Source of the DNA: Noviherbaspirillum cavernae
GTDB taxonomy: Bacteria > Pseudomonadota > Gammaproteobacteria > Burkholderiales > Burkholderiaceae_D
Assembly (NCBI RefSeq): GCF_003590875.1
Contig: NZ_QYUN01000002.1
Coordinates: 3,410,001 to 3,474,000, forward strand
Length of the DNA: 64,000 nucleotides
Direction: 5' to 3'
A program made the position numbers and the translations under genes. The notes under the pieces are model-generated. The model made no database searches and was not told the origin of the DNA. It worked only from the letters and a program-made list of their open reading frames with translations. Of the stretch, positions 9,101 through 16,497 are shown piece after piece (the first letter of the stretch is position 1; the number at the start of each line of letters is the position of its first letter).

Positions 9101-9439
9101 TCATGCAGCGGGCGAGAGAACCAGCTTCACTCCGCCCTGCTCGCTCACCATTCGCGATAGCGAGGCGTATAACTCGGACTGATCGCGGGTGTTGATCCAT
9201 TGGTCATTTTCCCGTTTGTAATGGAATCCGCCCGACCTTGCCGCGACCCAGATTTCCTGCATGGGTGCCTGGCTGTTGATGATGATTTTCGTGCCATTGT
9301 CGATGAATTCGACTTCCAGCACATTGCCCGACCTGCTGCATTCGACGTCCAGATCGCTATCGTTCGATGCACGTTCCAGGGCAGCCTCGATGCCGGTCAG
9401 CGTGTGCTCGGCCAGCGCCAGGAATTCCGATTCAGTCAT
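9101..9439 (-). CDS. cyaY: Frataxin-like iron-sulfur protein CyaY
   Basis: Small cytoplasmic iron-binding protein that modulates iron-sulfur cluster assembly. The 112-residue form starts at MTESEFLALAEHTL and has the acidic first helix (E and D residues), GNVLEVEFIDNGTKIIINSQ and the WVAARSGGFHYK segment of the frataxin fold. I took the ATG at 9439 rather than an in-frame one at 9490, because the shorter form matches family length and the longer one would run into lptM. It is divergent from lptM, 40 bases apart. Confidence 0.93.
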   Translation of the reverse strand: MTESEFLALAEHTLTGIEAALERASNDSDLDVECSRSGNVLEVEFIDNGTKIIINSQAPMQEIWVAARSGGFHYKRENDQWINTRDQSELYASLSRMVSEQGGVKLVLSPAA

Positions 9440-9447
9440 GCTACACT
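9439..9447 (+). promoter_or_regulatory. Candidate extended -10 promoter for lptM-lysA
   Basis: TGCTACACT fits an extended -10 (TGnTACACT) 33 bases before the lptM GTG. No clear -35 is seen, which is tolerated for extended -10 promoters. It overlaps the cyaY start codon on the other strand. Confidence 0.35.
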
Positions 9448-9479
9448 CCAGTGAATTTCCCCAAACCGTGATTCTAAGC

Positions 9480-9704
9480 GTGAAGTCCATTCCTTACCTG
9501 ACTCGTGCAGGCGCTGTGCTGTTCGCCTGCGCATTCGCGGCCCTGCTCGCCGCTTGCGGTCAGAAGGGTCCGCTGTACTTTCCCAAGCCCGCACCCATTG
9601 CCACACCGGCAACGAAACCCGTGCCTGCGCCTGTCGAAGAATCCGCACTGCCGAATCTGACCGACCCCGTCTCGACCGACGACCAGAATCCCGTCTCCAA
9701 ATAA
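9480..9704 (+). CDS. lptM: LptM/YifL-type small lipoprotein
   Basis: Small outer-membrane lipoprotein; in E. coli LptM (formerly YifL) helps mature the LPS translocon LptD/LptE. The 74-residue product starts VKSIPYL (GTG start), has a hydrophobic signal, lipobox LLAAC and the family signature ACGQKGPLYFP directly after the lipidated Cys, then a Pro/Ala-rich tail. An alternative in-frame GTG lies at 9468; neither has a clear Shine-Dalgarno. The lptM-lysA pair, divergent from cyaY, is the usual order. Confidence 0.85.
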   Translation: MKSIPYLTRAGAVLFACAFAALLAACGQKGPLYFPKPAPIATPATKPVPAPVEESALPNLTDPVSTDDQNPVSK

Positions 9705-9714
9705 AGTCATTACC

Positions 9715-10998
9715 ATGTCGCATTTCTCTTGCAAGAACGGCGCGCTGTACGCCGAGAACACCCCATTGACCGACATCGCACGCCGGTTCGGCACGCCGAC
9801 CTACGTGTATTCGAAGGCTGCGTTCGTCGAGAACTATTCCGCCTACGCCGATGCATGCAAGTCCAATGGACGCGACGAAAATTCTGCGCTGGTCTGCTAT
9901 TCGGTCAAATCCAATTCCAACCTCGCGGTGCTGAATGTGTTGAGCCGGCTCGGTTCCGGCTTCGACATCGTTTCCGGCGGCGAACTGCTGCGCGTGATCG
10001 CGGCAGGCGGCGATCCGCGCAAGGTGATTTTCTCCGGCGTCGGCAAGTCGCACGAGGAAATGCGGTTGGCGCTGTCGCACGATATCCTGTGCTTCAACGT
10101 CGAATCGATTTCCGAACTGCACCGCCTCAACGAGGTTGCAGGCGAGGCCGGCAAGCAGGCGCCCATCTCTCTGCGCGTGAATCCGAACGTCGATGCGAAA
10201 ACCCATCCCTACATTTCCACCGGGCTCAAGGAAAACAAGTTCGGCATCGCATACGACGACGCGCTGACAACCTACCGCCTGGCGGCCGACCTGCCGAACA
10301 TTAGGGTGGTCGGCATCGACTGCCATATCGGTTCGCAGCTGCTTGACGATGCGCCGCTGCTGGAGGCGCTCGACAAGGTGATCGAATTGATCGACCGGCT
10401 CGCCGAAGACGGCATTCATCTGCACCATCTGGACATCGGCGGCGGCATCGGCATCACCTACGACAAAGAAAAGCCGGTACCGATCGGCGACTATCTGACG
10501 CGCCTGTTTGCCCGGATCGACCAATGGCGCAAGCAGAAACACGATGGCGCACCGATCCAGGTGATGTTCGAACCGGGCCGCTCGATCGCCGGCAATGCCG
10601 GCATTCTGCTGACCGAAGTGCAGTACCTCAAGCACGCGGAGGCGAAGAATTTCGCGATTGTCGATGCGGCGATGAACGACCTCATGCGTCCGGCGATGTA
10701 CGAGGCATGGCATGGCGTGCAGCCGGTGGTACAGCGCGCGGAAGAGGCGAAGACCTACGACATCGTCGGCCCGGTATGCGAGTCTGGCGACTGGCTGGCG
10801 CGGCAGCGTTCGCTGGCGCTGCAGCAGGGCGATCTGCTGGCGATCATGTCGGCGGGCGCCTACGGCATGACAATGGCGTCGAACTACAATACGCGCGGCC
10901 GCGCGGCGGAAGTGATGGTCGACGGCGACCGCGTGCACGTGGTGCGCCAGCGTGAAAATCCGGCCGACCTGTTCGCGCTGGAATCGATCATCGATTGA
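9715..10998 (+). CDS. lysA: Diaminopimelate decarboxylase
   Basis: PLP enzyme for the last step of lysine synthesis, converting meso-diaminopimelate to L-lysine. The 427-residue protein has the PLP lysine Lys65 in CYSVKSNSN (YxVKxN motif), HIGSQ, the GGGIGITY glycine loop, EPGRSIAGNAG, the substrate-binding Cys in GPVCESGDWL and the C-terminal GAYGMTMASNYN. The start follows the lptM stop by 10 bases. Full length, with no anomalies. Confidence 0.97.
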   Translation: MSHFSCKNGALYAENTPLTDIARRFGTPTYVYSKAAFVENYSAYADACKSNGRDENSALVCYSVKSNSNLAVLNVLSRLGSGFDIVSGGELLRVIAAGGDPRKVIFSGVGKSHEEMRLALSHDILCFNVESISELHRLNEVAGEAGKQAPISLRVNPNVDAKTHPYISTGLKENKFGIAYDDALTTYRLAADLPNIRVVGIDCHIGSQLLDDAPLLEALDKVIELIDRLAEDGIHLHHLDIGGGIGITYDKEKPVPIGDYLTRLFARIDQWRKQKHDGAPIQVMFEPGRSIAGNAGILLTEVQYLKHAEAKNFAIVDAAMNDLMRPAMYEAWHGVQPVVQRAEEAKTYDIVGPVCESGDWLARQRSLALQQGDLLAIMSAGAYGMTMASNYNTRGRAAEVMVDGDRVHVVRQRENPADLFALESIID

Positions 10999-11003
10999 CC
11001 GGC

Positions 11004-11750
11004 ATGCGCGCAAGACTGACGGCCGCGCTTCTGTTGTGCGGCCTGACGCAGGCTGCCTACGCGGCACATCCGCTCGTCACCGACGACACCGGCACGCAGG
11101 ATACGGGCAACAGCCAGCTCGAAGTGAACGCCGATCGCGCACGGTACGGCGATGCGACGAGACGCACCACAAGTGCGGTCACATACACCTACGGCGCATT
11201 GCGCAATCTCGATGTGTTTTTCAATGTGCCAATGGCCTTGTCCTCGCCATCCGGAGCGGGCGATGTCTCGATCGGCATGAAGTGGCGCTTTGCCGAAGGC
11301 GACAATTCGAGCGTCGCGTTCAAGCCGGAACTGCTGCTGCCGAGCGGCGATGAAAACAAGGCCCTCGGCACCGGCAAGGCGGGCTTCGGCCTGACGCTGA
11401 TCGGCAACTGGGAAGCCGCGCCCTGGACCCTGCAGGGCAATGTCGCGTTGACATTCAACAACTACAAGCTGCAGGCCGATCGCGACGCGAACCGCACCGC
11501 GCTGTGGCGCGTCTCCGCCGCCGCACGATACGCGCTCAACGAGCAATGGCAGCTGCTCGGCGATCTCGGCGTCTCGCGCAATAACGAGGTGTCGAGCAAC
11601 AGCCATCCGGCGTACTTCCTGACCGGCGTGATTTATTCACCGATGAAGACGCTCGACCTCGATGCAGGGATCAGATTCGGGCTCGGCTGCAGTGAATGCA
11701 CCGCGCAGATCGACCGTCAGTTCGGCCTGGGACTGACCTGGCGCTTCTGA
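11004..11750 (+). CDS. Outer-membrane beta-barrel-like protein, function unknown
   Basis: The 248-residue product starts MRARLTAALLLCGLTQAAYA, a clear Sec signal peptide. The mature part has alternating polar and hydrophobic beta strands and ends in FGLGLTWRF; a terminal Phe after alternating residues is typical of barrel outer-membrane proteins. HPLVTDDTGTQDTGNSQLEV and YTYGALRNLDVFFNVPM resemble proteins annotated as transporters of the MetA-like phenol-degradation group; this is recognition by style, and substrate is unknown. It begins 5 bases after lysA and its last 34 bases overlap msrQ on the opposite strand. Confidence 0.75.
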   Translation: MRARLTAALLLCGLTQAAYAAHPLVTDDTGTQDTGNSQLEVNADRARYGDATRRTTSAVTYTYGALRNLDVFFNVPMALSSPSGAGDVSIGMKWRFAEGDNSSVAFKPELLLPSGDENKALGTGKAGFGLTLIGNWEAAPWTLQGNVALTFNNYKLQADRDANRTALWRVSAAARYALNEQWQLLGDLGVSRNNEVSSNSHPAYFLTGVIYSPMKTLDLDAGIRFGLGCSECTAQIDRQFGLGLTWRF

Positions 11751-12376
11751 GTCCGCGCCTGCGCAATGCTCCAGTAGACGCGCAGCAATAACAGCACCGC
11801 GACGACCGTGCCGAACAGGATCGGCTGCTCGAAGTCATTCTTCCCCGCCTTCATCCACCAGAAATGCAGGATGCCGAGCGGCGCGATCAGGTAGATCGTG
11901 CGATGCAGGGTTTGCCAGCGCCTGCCGCCCAGTCTTCTCACCATCGCATTGGTGCTCGTTGCCGCCAGCGGAATCAGCAGCAGGAATGCGGCAAAGCCGA
12001 CCGTGATGAAGGGGCGCTTGACGACATCCTTGAGCATCGCGTCAATGTCGAAGAAGTGGTCGAACCAGAGGAAAGTCGTGAAGTGCAGCACGACATAGAA
12101 GAACGCGAACAAGCCCAGCATGCGGCGCAGCTTGAGCAGCCAGTTCCATCCGGACAGGCGCCGCAGGGGCGTCACGGCCAGCGTGATGCAGAGGAAATAC
12201 AGCGTCCAGTCGCCGGTGTTGCTCGTGATGAATTCGATCGGGTTTGCACCCAGCTGTCCGATGACTGCGAACAACACCAGCCGCGCGAATGGCAGCAACG
12301 CGACAATGAACACTGCGGTCTTGATCGCTGCAAGCTGTCTGGCAGATGGATTGAACATGGCGTGCGCCCGATGCAT
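11717..12376 (-). CDS. msrQ: MsrQ haem-binding membrane subunit
   Basis: Inner-membrane b-haem protein (formerly YedZ) that passes electrons to periplasmic MsrP. The 219-residue protein has about six membrane helices, the segment TGDWTLYFLCITLAVTPLRR and candidate haem histidines in VVLHFTTFLWFDHFF, LHRTIYLIAPLGILHFWWM. It starts 5 bases after the msrP stop, so the two are an operon; an alternative start at 12358 removes six residues. Its 3' end overlaps the convergent barrel gene by 34 bases. Confidence 0.94.
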   Translation of the reverse strand: MHRAHAMFNPSARQLAAIKTAVFIVALLPFARLVLFAVIGQLGANPIEFITSNTGDWTLYFLCITLAVTPLRRLSGWNWLLKLRRMLGLFAFFYVVLHFTTFLWFDHFFDIDAMLKDVVKRPFITVGFAAFLLLIPLAATSTNAMVRRLGGRRWQTLHRTIYLIAPLGILHFWWMKAGKNDFEQPILFGTVVAVLLLLRVYWSIAQARTQKRQVSPRPN

Positions 12377-12381
12377 TCGAT

Positions 12382-13359
12382 TCAGTAAAACTTCTTCAAG
12401 TCCATGCCGGCATAGAGCGACGCGACTTCGCTGTAGCCGTTGAACATCATGGTCTTGCGCTTCTTCGTGAAGAAACCGTCTTCGCCGATGCGCCGCTCGG
12501 TGGCTTGCGACCAGCGTGGGTGATCAACGTCCGGATTGACGTTCGAATAGAAGCCGTACTCCTGCGGCGCGGAGATGTTCCACGCGGTTTTCGGCTGATC
12601 CTTCGTGAAGCGGATTTTCACGATCGACTTTGCCGACTTGAAGCCGTACTTCCACGGCACCACCATGCGCACCGGCGCGCCGTTCTGGTTCGGCAGCACC
12701 TCGCCGTACATGCCGAACGCAAGCAGCGCGAGCGGATGATTGGCCTCATCGAGCCGCAAGCCCTCCACATACGGCCACTCCAGCACCGGACTGCGCAGAC
12801 CGGGCATCTGCTTCTTGTCGGCCAGCGTGACGAATTCGACGTACTTCGCATTGCCGGTCGGCTCGACCTTCCTGATCAGTTCGGCGAAGGAGTAGCCGAT
12901 CCACGGAATCACCATCGACCAGCCCTCGACGCAGCGCAGACGATAGATGCGCTCTTCCAGCGGCGCGAGCTTCTGCAGACTGTCGAGATCGAGCGTCATC
13001 GGCTTCTTGACTTCGCCTTCGATCGCGATTGTCCACGGCCGCGGCTTGAGGCTGCCGGCGTAGTGGGATGGGTCCGTCTTGTCGGTGCCGAATTCGTAGA
13101 AATTGTTGTAGGTGGTCGCGTCCTTGTATGCCGTCGGCTTGTCCATCACGACATAGGCGGAGTTGGTTTTCGCAGAAAGCTTTTGCGCGGCGGATTGCGC
13201 GAACGCTTCGCGTGTCGCCATTTCCAGTAGCGCGCCGCCGGCGATCGAACCGAGCGCGAGTTGCCTGATGAAAGTGCGGCGCGACTCGAATACTGCGCGC
13301 GGCGTGATTTCCGAAGCAAACGGGATGTCGATACCGTTCGGATTGCGTTTGATTAACAT
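12382..13359 (-). CDS. msrP: MsrP periplasmic methionine sulfoxide reductase
   Basis: Molybdopterin enzyme (formerly YedY) that repairs oxidised methionine in envelope proteins. The 325-residue precursor carries a twin-arginine signal ([13 protein letters not shown], Arg27-Arg28) and the molybdenum ligand Cys143 in [10 protein letters not shown], with [14 protein letters not shown] further on, as in the sulfite-oxidase fold. It is followed directly by msrQ. The ECF sigma/anti-sigma genes upstream on the same strand are separated by 179 bases and a hairpin, so co-transcription is uncertain. Confidence 0.96.
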   Translation of the reverse strand: MLIKRNPNGIDIPFASEITPRAVFESRRTFIRQLALGSIAGGALLEMATREAFAQSAAQKLSAKTNSAYVVMDKPTAYKDATTYNNFYEFGTDKTDPSHYAGSLKPRPWTIAIEGEVKKPMTLDLDSLQKLAPLEERIYRLRCVEGWSMVIPWIGYSFAELIRKVEPTGNAKYVEFVTLADKKQMPGLRSPVLEWPYVEGLRLDEANHPLALLAFGMYGEVLPNQNGAPVRMVVPWKYGFKSAKSIVKIRFTKDQPKTAWNISAPQEYGFYSNVNPDVDHPRWSQATERRIGEDGFFTKKRKTMMFNGYSEVASLYAGMDLKKFY

Positions 13360-13482
13360 TGCTGCTCCGTGGATTTTTGGTGACGTTGCTGTTTGTCTGG
13401 ATTGGACTGGATTACCTTACATTTTCTGAAATGCATTTGGTGAACGGCAGGCTTTTTCCCTGCGGAAGCACCCCAAACATTG

Positions 13483-13510
13483 CGTCATCCCGGCGAACCC
13501 CGGGATGACG
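13483..13510. repeat. REP-like hairpin between anti-sigma gene and msrP
   Basis: CGTCATCCCGG, a six-base loop (CGAACC) and CCGGGATGACG form a perfect 11-bp stem. The CGTCATCCCGG core is the form of dispersed extragenic palindromes common in proteobacteria. No T-tract follows. Only one copy was noticed in this window. Confidence 0.6.
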
Positions 13511-13538
13511 ACAAGTCAGCGTGGCATTTCCGAACCTT

Positions 13539-14300
13539 TTAATTTCTCTCCCCACGCAACTGCCCATCCACCGCACGCGCCACCGCCAGTAAACGGCTCT
13601 TGTCGATGCCGCCCGACAGCGCATAGCCGTAGTCGCGGTCAATCCAGTAGAACACGCTGGTGCCTGGCATCTCCATCACCTTGAAACCTGTCTCGCGGTC
13701 GGACTGTGTCGCGCGCTTGACCGTCAAGGTCAGCCGCTCGCCGCTTGCGGACTGATACATCAGCTGCGCCAACGGTGCATCGTCGCCCGGTAACAGCCGC
13801 CCGCCGAGAAGCGAGAACCCCTGCGCGTTCAGATCGGGGGCGCGAATCGGCGCATCAAGGCGTTTCGACAACCATGCAACCAAGTGTGCTTCCTGCTCGG
13901 CGGGCACCTCGACCGGGTGCCGCTTTTCGGATACGTACAGCACGTGTGCCGCCATCGCCTCCTTTGCAAAAGCGACCGGCGTGACCGTTGCAGGCGACAG
14001 CAACGGATGCGCAAACCAGCCAGCCACGAGCCCGCAGGCAAGCCATGCCATCCCGGCAGCCAAGCCGCGCGGCCACGAGCGGGCTTGCAGCACATTCGTC
14101 AATCGCAAGGGAATCGGCTCATTCAGTACGCCATCATAGGCCGCATGCAAGGCCTGCGTCTGGCCGCGCAGTTCCTGCACCTGCGCGGCGGTCTCGGGGT
14201 GCGCCGCAAGATATGCCTCCACCTCGGCCCGACGCGCCGCGTCGAGCTGACCATCGACGTAGGCATGCAAATCCGCTTCGCCAATCGAAGGGGTAGTCAT
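13539..14300 (-). CDS. Membrane anti-sigma factor
   Basis: Predicted inner-membrane anti-sigma factor for the adjacent ECF sigma factor. The N-terminal cytoplasmic part (EADLHAYVDGQLDAARRAEV) is the four-helix anti-sigma domain in its zinc-less form (no HxxxCxxC). One membrane helix lies near residues 78-100, followed by a periplasmic domain of about 150 residues. The gene starts 1 base after the sigma stop, the usual sigma/anti-sigma coupling. The signal it senses cannot be read from the sequence. Confidence 0.88.
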   Translation of the reverse strand: MTTPSIGEADLHAYVDGQLDAARRAEVEAYLAAHPETAAQVQELRGQTQALHAAYDGVLNEPIPLRLTNVLQARSWPRGLAAGMAWLACGLVAGWFAHPLLSPATVTPVAFAKEAMAAHVLYVSEKRHPVEVPAEQEAHLVAWLSKRLDAPIRAPDLNAQGFSLLGGRLLPGDDAPLAQLMYQSASGERLTLTVKRATQSDRETGFKVMEMPGTSVFYWIDRDYGYALSGGIDKSRLLAVARAVDGQLRGERN

Positions 14301-14301
14301 T

Positions 14302-14820
14302 TCACTTGATCCGGGTTAGTTGCGCGTGGGTCTCCGTCGCAACAGATTGCAATGGTTTATCCGACAGCAGCGCGCGCAGGCGTTCGCGGGCACGCGTCAG
14401 ACGCGACATGACGGTGCCCAGCGGGACGCCCAGCACATCGGCGGTTTCCTTGTAACTCAGCTGCTCCAGGCCGATCAGCACGATCACCGCGCGATGCTCC
14501 GGACTCAAGCTGGCGAGCGCGCGTTGCATGTCGAGTTGCAGCGCAACGTCGCCGCTTGTCGCCGGCTCCGGTACATCGGCGTCAGCGGCAACCGGGCTCA
14601 TGCGGTGGCGCGCCGCATCGTTGAGATACAGGCGATACAACATGGTGAACAGCCACGCGGTCAGATTGCTGTTGAGGCGAAACAACCAGCGGCGGCGCAA
14701 CGCGCGCTCCAGCGTGTCCTGCACCAAGTCGTCCGCCCATGCGACATTGTGCGTCAGGGCACGCGCGTAACGCCGCAACCGCGGAATCTGCAATGCCAGC
14801 GATTCGGCAAAGTCGGTCAT
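14302..14820 (-). CDS. ECF-type RNA polymerase sigma factor
   Basis: The 172-residue protein has sigma region 2 (LRRYARALTHNVAWADDLVQ and TLERALRRRWLF, with AWLFTMLYRLYLND) and region 4 (LASLSPEHRAVIVLIGLEQL, YKETADVLGVPLGTVMSRLT), with no region 1 or 3, as in ECF sigma factors. It lies between a secreted-repeat lipoprotein gene (30 bases upstream) and its anti-sigma factor. The target promoters are not known; msrPQ downstream are plausible candidates by position only. Confidence 0.94.
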   Translation of the reverse strand: MTDFAESLALQIPRLRRYARALTHNVAWADDLVQDTLERALRRRWLFRLNSNLTAWLFTMLYRLYLNDAARHRMSPVAADADVPEPATSGDVALQLDMQRALASLSPEHRAVIVLIGLEQLSYKETADVLGVPLGTVMSRLTRARERLRALLSDKPLQSVATETHAQLTRIK

Positions 14821-14850
14821 GAGCGGAACGGACGGCGAGCGGGTCGGCGC

Positions 14851-15234
14851 TTACGGTTTGGCGATATGCCAGACGTTGTTGACGCCGTCACCCGACTTGT
14901 CGCCGGGCTTCTGGTCTTTCACCCACGTATAGAGCGGCTTGCCCTTGTAGGCCCATTGCTTCTTGCCATCGTCGCGCGTGATCACGCTGTAATCGCCGCT
15001 CGCCTTGGCGCCGTCTTCGGCCGGCAGCGGCGGCCAATTGGTCGCGCAGGGGCCGTTGCAGACGCTCTTGCCGCTGCCGGCCGCATCGCGATCGAATACA
15101 TACAGGGCCATGCCGCTGGGGCTGGTGAGCATGCCGTCGGACGTTCTGGTCGGCTGCTGCGCGGTCGCCATGCTGGCACAACCGGCCAGCATGACGGCGG
15201 GAATCAGGGCAAGGAAGGCGGATGGATTCTTCAT
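14851..15234 (-). CDS. Secreted-repeat lipoprotein
   Basis: A 127-residue lipoprotein starting at MKNPSAFLALIPAVMLAGCA, lipobox LAGC, with GAGAGGA 6 bases before the ATG. The mature part has two copies of the small repeat of the secreted repeat/COG4315 family: SPSGMALYVFDRDAAGSGKS with CNGPCATNWPPL, and KGKPLYTWVKDQKPGDKSGD with NNVWHIAK. Function is unknown for the family; members often sit beside ECF sigma/anti-sigma pairs, as here. The reading frame stays open far upstream through the adjacent gene, but that longer version has no biological support. Confidence 0.85.
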   Translation of the reverse strand: MKNPSAFLALIPAVMLAGCASMATAQQPTRTSDGMLTSPSGMALYVFDRDAAGSGKSVCNGPCATNWPPLPAEDGAKASGDYSVITRDDGKKQWAYKGKPLYTWVKDQKPGDKSGDGVNNVWHIAKP

Positions 15235-15332
15235 GTGGTCCTCTCGAAGCTGGTTAATCGGGCGTGCCTGCAATGCAGACATGCGGTAAACAGCCGGGCC
15301 GGACGCTTTATTCCATCCGCGTGAAGATTTTT

Positions 15333-16487
15333 TTAAAGCTCGCCGTAGGAATGCAGTCCCGACAGGAAAATATTGACGCCAAGGAAGGCAAAGGTCGTGA
15401 CCAGCAGGCCGACCAGCGCCCACCAGGCCGCAACCTGACCCCGCAAGCCTTTCATCAGCCGCATGTGCAGCCACGCGGCATAGTTGAGCCAGACGATCAG
15501 CGCCCAGGTTTCCTTCGGGTCCCACGACCAGTAGCCGCCCCAGGCTTCCGCCGCCCACAACGCGCCGAGAATGGTGGCGATCGTGAAGAACGCGAAGCCG
15601 ACCGCGATCGACTTGTACATCACGTCGTCCAGCACTTCCAAGGCCGGCAGGCGGTCCACCAGCAGGCCTTTCGATTTCAGCAGATAGGCGACGGCAACCA
15701 TCGCCGCCAGCGCGAAGGTGCCGTAGCCGATGAAATTGGCCGGCACGTGAATCTTCATCCACCAGCTTTGCAGCGCGGGCACCAGCGGCTGGATGTCCGA
15801 TGCGTCGCGGCCGATGGTGTACCACAGCAGGAAGCCGACCGCAGCCGAAATGATCAGCAGCACGAACGGGCCAAGCTGGCGCGTCTGGTATTGCTGCTCG
15901 TAATACAGATAGAACAGCGCGGTGATCATGCAGAACAGCACGAAGACTTCGTACAAGTTGGAAATCGGAATGTGCCCGATATCCGCGCCGAGCAGGTAGG
16001 ACTCGTACCAGCGCATCAGCATGCCGGTAAAGCCAAGCACCACCGCAGCCCAGCACAGCTTGCTGCCGATCGCGCCGCCGAAGTCCGCTCTTGCAATCAA
16101 GCCGCCCCAGTAGAACAGCGTGGACAGGAAGAACAAGGTGCTCATCCACAGGATCGCGGACTGGCTCGACAGCATGTATTTGAGGAAGAACTTGCTATTA
16201 GCCGCGTCGAGCGAGCCGCCGTACAACGCAATGCCGCCCAGCGCCAGCACGGCCAGCACCGCCATCAGCCAGCGCACCGACTTCCAGTGCCAGCCAAGCC
16301 ACGCAAACGTCGGTGCCGACAGCAGCAGGATCGCTTCCTCGTAGACATCCATGTGCTGGCCGTAGCGATTGAACGCGAACAGCACGCCCGCCGTCAGCGC
16401 CACCGCATACAGCCAGTCGATCCATGTCAGGCGCTTGAAAAAGCCGGGCGGGGGCGAGTAGGTTTGGGTCTGCGTCAATTCCATCAT
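15333..16487 (-). CDS. ccsA: System II cytochrome c synthetase subunit CcsA/ResC
   Basis: Integral membrane subunit of the ResB-ResC (CcsB-CcsA) haem export and ligation machine that attaches haem to apocytochromes in the periplasm. The 384 residues form about eight membrane helices and contain the WWD haem-handling motif as WGGYWSWDPKETWALIVWL, with flanking His in KIHVPANFIGYG and YAAWLHMRLMKG. Some databases call this family CcsB. It starts 10 bases after resB, so the two form an operon. Confidence 0.95.
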   Translation of the reverse strand: MMELTQTQTYSPPPGFFKRLTWIDWLYAVALTAGVLFAFNRYGQHMDVYEEAILLLSAPTFAWLGWHWKSVRWLMAVLAVLALGGIALYGGSLDAANSKFFLKYMLSSQSAILWMSTLFFLSTLFYWGGLIARADFGGAIGSKLCWAAVVLGFTGMLMRWYESYLLGADIGHIPISNLYEVFVLFCMITALFYLYYEQQYQTRQLGPFVLLIISAAVGFLLWYTIGRDASDIQPLVPALQSWWMKIHVPANFIGYGTFALAAMVAVAYLLKSKGLLVDRLPALEVLDDVMYKSIAVGFAFFTIATILGALWAAEAWGGYWSWDPKETWALIVWLNYAAWLHMRLMKGLRGQVAAWWALVGLLVTTFAFLGVNIFLSGLHSYGEL

Positions 16488-16497
16488 GTTCTCCGTC

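Noticed and set aside
14851..16149. A 432-codon frame suggesting a fusion of a long N-terminal region to the secreted-repeat lipoprotein
   Set aside because: The N-terminal part is an out-of-frame shadow of ccsA; the lipoprotein has its own start, Shine-Dalgarno and signal peptide at 15234.
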